Assembly: GCF_016801865.2 (NCBI RefSeq)
Contig: NC_068939.1
Location: 156,494,240-156,558,239, forward strand
Length of the DNA stretch: 64,000 nucleotides
Source: Culex pipiens pallens
Taxonomy: Eukaryota; Arthropoda; Insecta; Diptera; Culicidae
Reading direction: 5' to 3'
Below the pieces are notes generated by a model, which was not told the DNA's origin, ran no database searches, and was given only the letters and a program-made list of their open reading frames with translations. Shown here one piece after another: positions 34,966-46,191 of the stretch (positions are counted from its first letter, which is position 1; every line of letters begins with the position of its first letter). Both the position numbers and the translations under genes were made by a program.

Positions 34966-35224
34966 CAGTCCAGACTCGATTATCCGAAATTTACCTTTGG
35001 ATAATTGAATAACCAAATTTTTGTTGTTGTCTAAACTTTGATTGTCGAGCTTAGATACGACCAAGTCCGTTAAAGAGATTTTTTTAATCCAAGATGGCAA
35101 AAAATGATAAAATATTTTGCTCGTGATTCGATTATCCGAAGTCCCATACAAACCTTCGGATAATCGAACTTCGAATAATCGAAACTTCTGATAATTGAGG
35201 CTTCGTATAATCGAGTCTGGATTG
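34966..35224. mobile_element. Pogo/Tigger-like MITE
   Basis: 259 bp flanked by TA (34964-34965 and 35225-35226), starting CAGTCCAGACTCGATTATCC and ending with the inverse. Internal ATTATCCGAA / TTCGGATAAT words repeat several times. The TIR type and TA duplication fit pogo-like elements; the family name is inference. Confidence 0.75.
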
Positions 35225-35564
35225 TATAAGAATTTTCATAAATCATTTAAAAAAAAACCCCAACAGAAATACAGAAAAAGTAAGAATAAATTAATTCTTT
35301 GATGTGTGTTAAACATAACTCATTTCTAAAAAAAACTTTTTGAAGGACTACGGATGTTTGAATGTTTTAAAACTGACTAAAATTACCTTAACATTAATAC
35401 ATTACAAAAAAAAACTATTCCAAAAACTGTTCAAGTTAGAAAAAAGAAAAAAATAGCCCAAATACATTTAAATAAGAATAAAAGAAGTAAAACAATATAA
35501 AATTCTTGAGAAGAACTAATTTTTCACCTTGCCTGATTTTGCCCTATATAAAAATTATCAACTC

Positions 35565-36535
35565 TCTACAACCCAACCCCGCTTCAAGATTAAAAAAATC
35601 GCCAAAAATCCATTTCCAACCAATTTTTGATCTTTAAAAAGCATTAGAAATTTCGAAATTCTATGGTTGGAAGTGAGCCTTGTTTATGTGACTTTGGCAA
35701 TGTTTTTGAAAATGTAATTTTAAGTAAAAGGAGTATGCAATAATTGTTGTAGTGTCCCAGACTATGCCTTTAAATATATTTTTTGCAATTCCGTCGTGAA
35801 ACTACTTACTTTTCCTGTCATTCTTGAACGACGAAATAGCCTACTTTTCTGTACCAAAAATAACAGAATCGAATAGCAACACTTTTCAAAATAAATGCTG
35901 AAAAGTTCTACTTTTCAGCACTGAAATGGGTGCTGAAAAGTTGAACTTTTCAGCACTTGTTTCGAAAAGTAACACTTTTCAACATTTTTTTGATTTAAAC
36001 GATTTATTGACAAAATACATGAAAATTCGACTTAAAATTTCACTCAATGGGTGTTTTTTCGAAATTGCAAAAAATGTTGTATGGAACTCGTTGCAAAATT
36101 TGATTTTTTCAGCACTCTTCGTATTTATCCAACTCGGTGAACCTCGTTGGATAAATGTACGACTCGTGCTGAAAAAATCCTCTTTTTGCAACTTGTTGCA
36201 TAAACTACTATTTTACAATTCAAATGATAATGGTGCCATTCTAAAGTAGAAAATGTAAAAAACAAGCAAAAAATTTAAAAAGTGACTGTAAAAACATGAA
36301 AAAATTAGAAAGGCAAAATGAAATGACAGGACGTGCCAGAATAGGCCAAATACTTAAAAAAACAAACATAAACTAAACAAGATAAATGCAAATTAAAATA
36401 CTAAAAATAGAACATGAAAAACATAAAACAAGAGAAGTAAAGTTTTTCGTAGAACAAAAGTTGCTCAAAATAACCTCATAAATACGGGAAAAATAAAAAA
36501 AACGAAAAAAAATTGGACGGTAGAGGGTAATTAAG
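35565..36535. repeat. Interspersed repeat family R2, copy 2, with extra middle segment
   Basis: The flanks match 12815-13225. The extra part, about 35652-36245, has near-perfect palindromes of GTGCTGAAAAGTT / AACTTTTCAGCAC type at 35898-35960. It is likely a second element inserted in the first, but no clean target duplication was found. Confidence 0.5.
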
Positions 36536-36779
36536 AGGCTGCATCTCAGCAAAAACAATATCCTAAAATAAAATGGAGCAAAATGTCTGAACTTTTCGAG
36601 CTATTTAGACTTAAAAATGCATATAACTTGAAAATGAAGAACTTGATTGAAAAAATAACAATTTCAAAATTAATTTTAATTGCAAATTTGATTTAGCATC
36701 TAAAAATGTTTTTTTTTTTAATTTTGTATGACCAATGGTCATTGACCATATATTCAAAATTTACCCAAAATCATATTTA

Positions 36780-37140
36780 TTTTCAAAGGATCGTTGGAAA
36801 GGGTTTTTGATTACCTTTTTAAAAATTTATAACATGACGAGTTTCCTTACAAAAACCACCCTTTTTACAATCTTCCGGACTTTAGTCAAAATCGTTTTTT
36901 TAGCATTATGTTTGAAGTACTAAACAAAACTTCATATTTTTCAATAGTGACTTATGGGACCCCAAGACGGATCGAATGAGTCAAAAACGGACAAAATCGG
37001 TTCACCGAGTCCAGAGATAATCGAGTGATAATTTTTTGATCAGCTTCCCACCACACACACAGACATTTGCTCAGATTGGTCCTGAGTAGATATGTATACG
37101 CGAAGGTGGGTCTAGGAGGTCTAATCAAGAAGTTCATTTT
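36780..37140 (-). repeat. Interspersed repeat family R3, copy
   Basis: The reverse complement of 42460-42860 in outline: the phrases CATTCGATCCGTCTTGGGGTCCCATAAGTC and AGCACTGG/ACTCGGTG... are in the same order. Both include a CA-rich stretch. Non-coding. Confidence 0.5.
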
Positions 37141-39234
37141 TCAAGTGAGGTTGAGCAGATGGCAGAAAGAAATGTAGAAATATCCGTTGTGACAAAAGAA
37201 GATCAACCGAATTTGAAAACATAAGTTTTATCCGATATCTTCGTCGCGTCCTCTAGAAACCCCTTTCGATCGCTTACCGGTTCTCCCCAGCGGTGACGTT
37301 TGTCACAACACCCCGTCACCGTTCTACCGTTCTGGCGCAGCCTTGAGCCAACCTCAAATTGTTGCGGTAAAAGATCACCTTCGCCCGGGTACAAAACTGC
37401 ATTCACATCAGTTTGCAGTTTTGTGATTGCTGTGGGGGAATCGAGTTCTACCTTCGTTGGTGAGGTCACCCCGACGCTATATCAGGAAGCCAAAAATCGA
37501 AGCGACCTTTCGGAATGTCAAATGGAATTCTGTTTCGGGCGACCTTGGGGTCTTCAAACGTCGTCGCATGACACATCGTAAAATTGCGCTATCAACACTT
37601 GGCCAGCTGACTCTATCAACAGCAACCGCGGCGGGCAACGAGTGTGTTCGGTTTAATTCCGTTTTTACGATTACACGAGCGTTGTTGATGATACCCGGAC
37701 TGCGCGCGTAGACTTGGTTATTACATCACAATTTGTGAGCCGACCTTGACTGCTCTGAGTTTGCTATCACTGTTGGGGGATCTAATATACTCCACCAATC
37801 ATGTGGTGTTGGTGGTGCTGCCTGCTGCTACCAGAATTGGTCGGTTATAATGACCAATTAAAATTGCCCGACAAAGGTCGCCCAGGTTCAAGAGTTGCGT
37901 ATAGACCAGTAGTGGTCGCAGGTCCAGTTAAAACAATTTACGGCTTCCGATTAGTGGTGTTGTAGCGGTTTGCTGAGTTGAGACATCTGAGGAATTTTAG
38001 TACGGATCTGTCGATTCTGCTTCAAACGGAAGGAAACGTTTTTTTTTTGGTATAACACAAAGAGGGTGATAAAATGACATTTTAGTTTCTACTGATTAAC
38101 TAACAAAGCATCAAAAGGTACCTACAAGAATCGACACCTGTTTATTTATAGTCATACAATTTCAACCAACACGAACCTCTAATACCCGGTAAAAAGGCAA
38201 ACCAATCTTTCGGTTTAATTCAATTTGGCACGTTTATTTCTTTGTTATTCCTGATTCGCACCGTATGTACCTCATACTCCAGTTCTACAGCCCATTTTAT
38301 CGTGCCCCAGGCTTTGAATTGTAAATTTCATTCAGGTGTGGTACCGCTGCCGCACTTCCTACCTGTGTGCGGTATAAAGCTATAATCCATCATGTTCCCC
38401 GCGTATTCTGGACACACGGGCTGATCCAATCAGCCGCGCAGCGGTTGTAAAAAGCGGGACGTGTACTCAATATTAACGCGGTTGATGGATGAGTTGACAC
38501 TGTCGTCAGTTCGGTTCGGTTCTTGTTTCAATGGAGTTAGTTGGGGGCTTCTTGACCTAGTTTTACACCTTCAATCCAATTTCATCCCCGTTCAGAATCA
38601 GAAGCTGAATCTCGCGCTCATTTCCATACAAATAACCCTTTGTTACTTGGCGCTGGTGCTCGTGGCGCGGAGTTGTACCAACGGAAGTGCCTCATTTCCA
38701 ATGCACTTCCTAGCGTTTCTTTCTTCCAGGAGAGAATGACATTCAAATTTCCATAGTTTGCTCGTTCGTCGTATGGAAGTAACTTGCGCGAGGATCTGCA
38801 GCAAAAAATCCGATAAAACGCAAAAGGAAAATTTCGTATAAAAACAAGGTCATTCTAACGAATCGCTAAAGCATCTTAAATGCTTAAGCAATCGCAGACA
38901 CACATGTGTTCAGCGAACGTCACCAAGAGCGCCATGCACGTTTCTCGGCGGTCACATTCTCCATCCTGCACGTCATCCTTAAACATCAAACATTTGATCA
39001 GTTGATTTGAACCGTGTAAATATGGGGGAGCTACTGGTAAAAAGTGTTTCAAGATCGATACGACGTAAATGTTGTGTCAATTAGCGTTCTGTGTACTTCT
39101 TTAATTAGATTGATGCAAATATTTTGCAGCTTTTGTCCCTCGATCTTGGCCAAGGTTGAAGCCAGTATTTAATATATCGTGATAACTTCGTTACAGAATC
39201 ATCAGAGCAGTTCTCTACGAAATCGGTTTTTTTA
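37141..39234. other. Non-repetitive intronic stretch, possibly regulatory
   Basis: About 2.1 kb with balanced base composition and none of the repeats found elsewhere in the window. The ORFs in it (up to 94 codons) overlap in several frames and have no recognisable domain. Such islands in an otherwise repeat-filled intron are candidates for enhancers; this is inference. Confidence 0.3.
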
Positions 39235-40405
39235 AATTAATTTTAATTTTTGTATTTTTTAATCAGGCTGAAACTTTTTTGGTGCCTTCGATATGCGAAA
39301 AGAAGCCATTTTGCATCATTAGTTTGTCCATAGAATTTTCCATACAAATTTGGCAGCTGGCCATACAAAAATGATTTATGGAAATTCAAAAATCTGTATC
39401 TTTTGAAGGAATTTTTTGATCGATTTGGTGTCTCCGGCAAAGTTGTAGGTATGGATAAGGACTACACTGAAAAAAAAATGATACACGGTACATTTTTATT
39501 GGTGATTTTAAATTTCACTTTTTGTCACTAAAACTTGATTGGTAAAAAAACCCTATTTTTTAATTTTCTGATATGTTATAGGGGACATCAAATGCCAACT
39601 TTTCAGAAATTTCCAGAACGGGCAAAAAATCTTTGACCGAGAAATCATTTCATATCATATCAATACTGATTTTTTCAAAAAATCGAAATATTGGTCGCAA
39701 TTTTTTTCAATTTTATTTTTCGATGTAAAATTGAATTTGCAATCAAATAGTATTTTAGTGAAATTTTGATAAAGTACACCGTTTTCAAGTTATAGCCATT
39801 TTTAGGTCTTCGTCCCGCCCGTGTGGATCAATCGGACCGCGCACTGGACTCACAATCCAGAGGTCGCCGGTTCGTATCCCGCGGTGGGTAAACATGGGCA
39901 CTAATTTTTTAAAATGAATAACCTTGACTTTTTTCAGAAAAGTTACCTAAAAATGGCTATAACTTGAAAACGGTGCTCTTTATCAAAATTTAAAAATATG
40001 ATTGAAAATTCGGTTTTACATAGAAAAATGAAGTTGAAAAATTTGTCCGACCAATATTTCGATTTTTTTGAAAAAAATCAGTATTGATTCAAAAATTCAT
40101 AACTCGGTCAAAGATTTTTTTTTACCGTGTATCATTTTTTTCAGTGTAGACCATATCCATACCTACAACTTTGCCCAAGACACCAAATCGATCGAAAAAT
40201 TCCTTCATAAGATACAGATTTTTGAATGATCACATATCATTTTTGTATGGACAGCTGCCAAATTTGTATATGGAAAATTATATGAACGAACTAATGATGC
40301 AAAACGGCTTCTTTGGGCATACCGATGGCACCAAAAAAGTTTTAGCTGGATTAAAAAATACAAAAAAAAAAATCAAACCGAAATCTCAGACAATTGCTCT
40401 GCTGT
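39235..40405. repeat. Foldback of two R1 repeats with a SINE head in the loop
   Basis: 39235-39813 and 39890-40404 are inverse copies of repeat family R1. The loop is exactly the tRNA-like SINE head at 39814-39889. The short ORFs that appear on opposite strands (65 and 78 codons) are mirror images and not coding. Confidence 0.65.
39814..39889 (+). mobile_element. tRNA-Val(CAC)-like SINE head, no body
   Basis: Nearly identical to 34098-34174, but the B box reads GGTTCGTATCC and sequence returns at once to repeat R1. It is a head-only copy. The B-box change would weaken TFIIIC binding. Confidence 0.7.
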
Positions 40406-42053
40406 AGAGCAATTCCATCTCAAATCAGGAATTTTTCTGGTACTTTTGTACCCGACCCTCTCCGATTTCAATGAAACTTTGTAGACATGTTATCCTAGGC
40501 CTATATAAGCCATTTTTGTGTATACGGAGCCAATTGTACTCGAAAATAACATTTGAGAAGGGCGTAAGTTATTTAGATATTTTTGTATTCTGTAATTTAA
40601 AAATGACTGTAACTCGAAGGCGTTGCATCGTACCAAAAAGTGGTCAAAGACAAACTTGTAGGAAATTGGACGGGCTTTCTGAAAAAAATACACTGAAAGA
40701 AAAATACACGCCACTTCTATGGGATTTTTCAATTTTTATGTTTAAAAGTTAATTTTTAAGGTGAAGTCACGATTTTTTTTCGTTCAAAATTTTTGAGGAA
40801 ATAGCCTAAAATGTGACAAAAAGACTCACGAAAAATGCAGGATGGTATGTCTCTCCTAAAAAAATACAAAAATCATTTACTAAAACTGTTTTTTTGAAAA
40901 GTGGTCTAAACGTCAAAATTTTCAAAAACCGATAGTGGGAATCGATTCTCCAGACAATTTTACATAAAAGTCTCCATATTGACCATTGTCCCAAGTCCAA
41001 TCCTTGCGAAGTTACAGCGGTTTTAAAAATAAAAATGTTGAAAAAACAGCTTTTTTGGTGGTTTTTTGCATTTTCTATATGACAGACTTGATTTTTCAGT
41101 CTCGAAAATATTTTTACCGGAAAGCTCGTCCAATTTCCCATAAGTTTGCCTTTGACAGCTTTTCAATTTGACTCGTTTTAATATTTACGTAGGATGATTT
41201 ACCTTCCCGAATTCTACCACACTGAAAAAAATATTCTGTTTCCAGTTATGTGCAATGTAATTAAGCTTATATCTGTAAGCCCATGCATCCAATTGAAAAG
41301 CTGTCAAAGGCAAACTTATGGGAAATTGGACGAGCTTTCCGGTAAAAATATTTTCGAGACTGAAAAATCAAGTCTGTCATATAGAAAATGCAAAAAACCA
41401 CCAAAAAAGCTGTTTTTTCAACATTTTTATTTTTAAAACCGCTGTAACTTCTCAAGGATTGGACTTGGGACAGTGGTCAATATGGAGACTTTTATGTAAA
41501 ATTGTCTGGAGAATCGATTCCCACTATCGGTTTTTAAAAATTTTGTCGTTTAGACCACTTTTCAAAAAAACAGTTTCAGTAAATGATTTTTCTATTTTTT
41601 TAGGAGAGACATACCATCCTGCATTTTTCGTGAGTCTTTTTGTCACATTTTAGGCTATTTCCTCAAAAATTTTGAACGAAAAAAAATCGTGACTTCACCT
41701 TAAAAATTAACTTTTAAACATAAAAATTGAAAAATCCCACAGAAGTGGCGTGAATTTTTCTTTCAGTGTATTTTTTTCAGAAAGCCCGTCCAATTTCCTA
41801 CAAGTTTGTCTTTGACCACTTTTTGGTACGATGCAACGCCTTCGAGTTACAGTCATTTTTAAATTACAGAATACAAAAATATCTAAATAACTTACGCCCT
41901 TCTCAAATGTTATTTTCGAGTACAATTGGCTCCGTATACACAAAAATGGCTTATATAGGCTTAGGATAACATGTCTACAAAGTTTCATTGAAATCGGAGA
42001 GGGTCGGGTACAAAAGTTCCAGAAAAATTCCTGATTTGAGATGGAATTGCTCT
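40406..42053. mobile_element. 1.65-kb near-perfect palindrome
   Basis: The arms 40406-41168 and 41291-42053 are each 763 bp and almost identical by eye, around a 122-bp spacer. They start AGAGCAATTCCATCTCAAAT. Mirror ORFs on both strands (for example 93 and 117 codons, 111 and 111 codons) follow from the symmetry and show no domain. Such foldbacks are usually non-autonomous DNA elements. No target duplication is clear. Confidence 0.85.
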
Positions 42054-44639
42054 GTATCATTTGTCAGAGACAAGATATCTCGCTTACTTTTTTAAAAGGT
42101 TATTTCTAAAAAAAAAAAAATATTGTTGTTGTTTTACCCAAAGAAGTGTATTTTTTAATAAATATAATGAAACCCAAAAATAAACAATAGATGGTTTTTC
42201 TTCTTTTTTTAAATAAAATTTAACAACATGAAGAAGGGTAATTTTTATCAAAAAATTAATAAATAAATTACACTTTTTTTTAAATATTTGTATCTTTTTG
42301 AAATAAGAAGGGTCGTTTTAAGATAATTTTGCATTCTACTTTGTAACTTTGCACCTTCTTTTAAAAATTATTTGAAGATTTGAAGATATAAAAAGATGGG
42401 TACATTTTTAACGATAACTAACTGTTTATAAGATTGCAGAATTTGATTTAATGTTTTGCCTTCTTCACCTTACTGAGGAAAGGCTATAAAATCACTCGAA
42501 AAATGAACTTCTTAAAACGAGCTCCTAGACCCATTTATACATATCGGCTCATAATCAAAACCTGAACAAATTTCTGTGTGTGTGTTTGAATTTGGATGTG
42601 TGTACCGAAAATTTTTCACTCAATTATCTCAGCACTGGCTGATCCGATTTTAATCGTTTTGGTCTCATTCGATCCGTCTTTGGGTCCCATAAGTCCCTAT
42701 TGGAAATTCTGAAGTTTAGTAAAGTACTTCAACAGTTATGCTAAAAAAACATTTTGAGGAAAGTCCGGAAGATCTTAAAAAGGGTGGTTTTTGTAAGAAA
42801 ACTCCTCATGTTATACATTTTTAGAAAGATATTTATAAGACGAAGATCTGATAACCCTGTCTAAACTTATTAGCACTTAAGTGTTATGTATACACTTTCT
42901 GGGGATATGGATCACAGATATTTCGATAAAAGCAATATCCAGATCGATAATGCGATCCATCGTTTGGTGGATAATTAGAAGGCCATTCAAATGATACTAT
43001 AATATTGAAAATCTGCGAACCCTATCATTTGTAGGTTGAACATTTTTATTTTCCCAAAAACAAAACTATGTTATTGTGTGGAATGGCATCTAACACCCTA
43101 CGGTGGATTAAGTAACATTTTTTCAGATTTGAGAATTGAAAACATTTTTAGACTTAAATTTATTTCCTAGAGTTACAATATTGTCATATAAATTTTCCCT
43201 TTTTTGTATGACAACAACAATAAGTATCTCTGGGAAATGGTTTATTCTGGGGAATGTGCCATTCTGAGAAACGGTATTTCTGGGGAATGGGATACAATCA
43301 AAAAGTCCCCTCAAATACAATCTAAATAGAAGCAAAAATTCTTCAAATTACATTTGTCATTGCTTTATTGGCATTCGAAGGGGTAAATTTTTGGTTGATC
43401 AAACTCGAACTGATGCTGATAAATGAACTGTCTGATAAGATTTTCGTGGTGGTATGCAATCTTGTTGTCACACCCACGCCTTAATCCACGCCGCGATAAA
43501 AGTTTGTGTGATTTTGTGGTTGGGTAATTTAAAAATAGATATCTATCACATATCTATGTTGGAATTGAAATACCTGAAATGTATTTAACCGAATTGATTT
43601 CGTAACGCCTTATAATAAAAAAATAAATAAAAAAAACACGAAAATAAATATCATGAAATGCCAAAAAAGCTAGAGTTACCACATGTCATGTAATTTTCGA
43701 TACTCATTTGTGAATCAGATTTGGCCTTTTTCCACTGCCCTTTCAATTTGGTTGCTATATTTGCCACTAGCTTATGCTCAGTCCTACCCCAAACTCCACT
43801 CCATATTCATAACACCAATCGACTTATTTTCGTTAAATTCAATTACACCTTGGTAGATTTTCCGACACCCTACCTGGCGCTGTGGGCTGCGAAACCTACC
43901 TTACTCTACCCCAACATTTTGATATTCTCCTCCACCCTCTTCCTTCACATTTCGGTGAAAAGTGGTAACCAGTCGCGGTCGGCGTCGAGAAAAATCGATG
44001 AAACCAAATCTAATAATAAATCCTTGGCTCGGTGGCGCGAGCGATCCTCATCAACCCGTAAGGAATATGCAAGAACTGATTTTAAAGTCATATCCGGGTG
44101 CAGATTGATACCGCGCTAGTTACCTTTAAGCCATGATGGGTCCAACTCCGTGTAATGAAAAGGGGTTCTATAAATAGTTTGGTGTCCTCCGGGATGCATT
44201 TAGGGGGGATCCAGGTAGATATCTAATTAGTATATCAACGGTTCCGCTTTAGGGGTGTCCATTGGGATGCTTGACTAATCGGACAGAACTATGATGGAGA
44301 GGTAGGGCGCACTTTCGATTACGGTCATCCTTGAAAGGGACAACTTCTTGAAGACTTTGTTTGATATACCTTTTACCAAAAAGTTTTAAGATATTCTAAT
44401 CAGCAAAGATGAGATCTCTACGCGGTAACCCTATAGCAAGAACTCTTCCGCTTCCGTATTTCTAAAAACAAACTGCAATCACACATACACCCTCAGCACA
44501 TAAAAGAGCAAACTTTTCCCATTCATTTAGCAGCATTTGATGTATTTCCACTTCCACGTCTATTCATGCCACTTCCATATATATCCGCAGCAGAAAAGAC
44601 GGTGCCAACCGTAAAAACCCGAAATGATTTACTAATTCT
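42054..44639. other. Intronic stretch with repeat R3 and unclassified sequence
   Basis: 42460-42860 is the R3 repeat, opened by a GCCTTCTTCACC...GAGGAAAGGC foldback. 43540-43650 ends in an AATAAATAAA tail like a short retroposon. 43690-44480 has more balanced composition and a 132-codon ORF at 43721-44119 (TTG start) with no recognisable feature, which I do not call as a gene. Confidence 0.35.
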
Positions 44640-44680
44640 TTACCTTTTTCTCCTCTCTCTGCCTTTTCCAGGGTAAGTTT
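44640..44680 (+). promoter_or_regulatory. Candidate splice acceptor / recursive splice site
   Basis: A long pyrimidine tract ends CCTTTTCCAG (44671), then one G, then GTAAGT (44673-44678). Splicing from the donor at 33641 to this acceptor would rebuild AAG/GTAAGT, a strong new donor. That is how recursive sites break up long introns, though the classic form has no extra base. Confidence 0.35.
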
Positions 44681-44987
44681 CGCTGTAAAGTTCCAGGGAC
44701 GGAAAAGCGGCGTCACTTTTCGCCGTGGTTCAACGCTGCACATAGGAGCTACTACTCTCTGGGTCCGGTATATAGCAGCAAAAGCAGAAGCAGCACCAAG
44801 CAGCAGCTTTCATGTTTACGGATGTGAAAACGTTGTAGGGAAAATAAAGCATAAGGTACTTGAGCCGCCGCCGCGAGTGCAGTAAAAATATATACGTGTA
44901 TAATACACCGCGCTCAACGAAAACGAGACTGAAAAATGAAAATAAAAACATCGCAAGAGGCACAAAAAAGCGCCTCAACGCGGAATG

Positions 44988-45216
44988 TTAAATAGAAAAT
45001 GATATCGTTGGTCGGTTTGCCGACGACGACGACGTTTTTCCTTTGGCCGAGGCCGGTACAGCCTGTTGAACGTCTCGTGGAGACCCTGTCCGTGATGGCT
45101 GGGAGTCGGAGTGCTCGGAATGTTGCTGACAGTTTGAACCCAAGCAAATGCCACCGCAACCGGCAGAATGCATAATTGGTGTGGTACATTCCTGGCATCG
45201 GACTCTGGCGATACTG
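44988..45216 (-). CDS. Candidate terminal exon, Cys-rich peptide, low confidence
   Basis: On -, CATTTGCGCAG at 45217 is followed by an open stretch to TAA at 44988. In the frame ending there it reads RVRCQECTTPIM, HSAGCGGICLGSNC, then Ser/Pro/Gln-rich sequence, which looks like a zinc-binding knuckle. The other frames are also open for long stretches, and the 45896-45971 exon would join in a different frame. I do not recognise a family. Confidence 0.2.
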
Positions 45217-46190
45217 CGCAAATGAAAGTGGATAGTTCAACTTTGGGGAGAATCAAACCTCTGCAAATAGTTCGTTCTGCGAAACCGCGCCTCGGCAAAC
45301 GGTAGTTGGAAGCCATCGAACCTCGACCGATATCGTGTGCGCTCGGTGAACGGTACCGTCCGTTAGTAGAGGCTAGTCGTTGAAATTCGGAGTTTAAACC
45401 CGTGGAACTCATTTCGACTGATGTGCTGCAGGTCTTCACCGATGCGAATCCCAATTAGGCTCAACGTGGTCGGCGGGTGCGAATCGAATTAAACCATTCC
45501 GGCCCATAGAGCTGCACGTCGAGCCGTAACTAAGGTCTCGTACCATGTTTATGTGCCACCGTGGCGAACCGAACGAGGAAAGTGTAAGCAGATTGAGGAG
45601 GAGATCTGCACGTTCGGGGTTTTGAGTATGTTTGACACCTGAATCGGACTGTACACTCTCGCGCATAGTCGTCTAATTCGGTTGTTCACCTGTCGTTCGC
45701 GGTAGATGTAATCCATCCGGAGATGTAGTTTAAACCGAAAATTAAGCTCAGGGTGGTCCCAAGTAGAGGAAAATAGCACCGGAATACTATATTTTGGTAT
45801 TACTTGGGCAACTTGGGCCAGCGATCAAAATGTGCCCTTGGTTGCCCAGTAATAGAGAGTAATAGTAATAGATAAAAATAGGAAAATCTACTCACCTGGT
45901 GGTTTCATGTTGTTCTCAGTGATATTCTTCGCCACATCGAATATCTTTGAAGTTCTGTTTTGGCCGAGCATCTGAAAAACACTAAGATTGAAAAATAAAT
46001 GTTATAAATTTAAGTTCACCAACCGTTTCAGAAGAAGTCTCTAGTGATTAATATCAAATATCAATAATTGAATAAATAAAAATCTATACTTTGAAATTTT
46101 GCATTTCCAATGAAAGGATTCATTTTGTGGTTAAAAATGTCCCATTTGTTCAAAGATACATGGTAAAAAATCTGAAATAGCAACCACAAA
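45217..46190. other. Non-repetitive stretch around the candidate exons
   Basis: 45230-45720 is GC-richer with several overlapping ORFs on -. 45750-45880 contains GGTTGCCCAGTAATAGA, which recurs at 50850-50880 next to GAGGAAAATAACAC, so a small interspersed repeat is present at both sites. Confidence 0.3.
45896..45971 (-). CDS. Candidate short exon, MLGQNRTSKIFDVAKNITE
   Basis: 76 nt on - between TTTTTCAG and GTGAGT, open from an ATG that is the first codon after the acceptor, ending in phase 1. The peptide is ordinary in composition and unlike any of the repeats around it. Clean splice signals on both sides and codon use favour a real exon of a - strand gene, but its other exons are not established and no family is recognised. 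Confidence 0.35.
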
Positions 46191-46191
46191 A

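Noticed and set aside
40471..42060. ORFs of 93-117 codons repeated on both strands
   Set aside because: They mirror each other because of the palindrome and have no domain or codon bias.
43721..44119. 132-codon ORF
   Set aside because: TTG start, no recognisable domain, composition like surrounding non-coding sequence.
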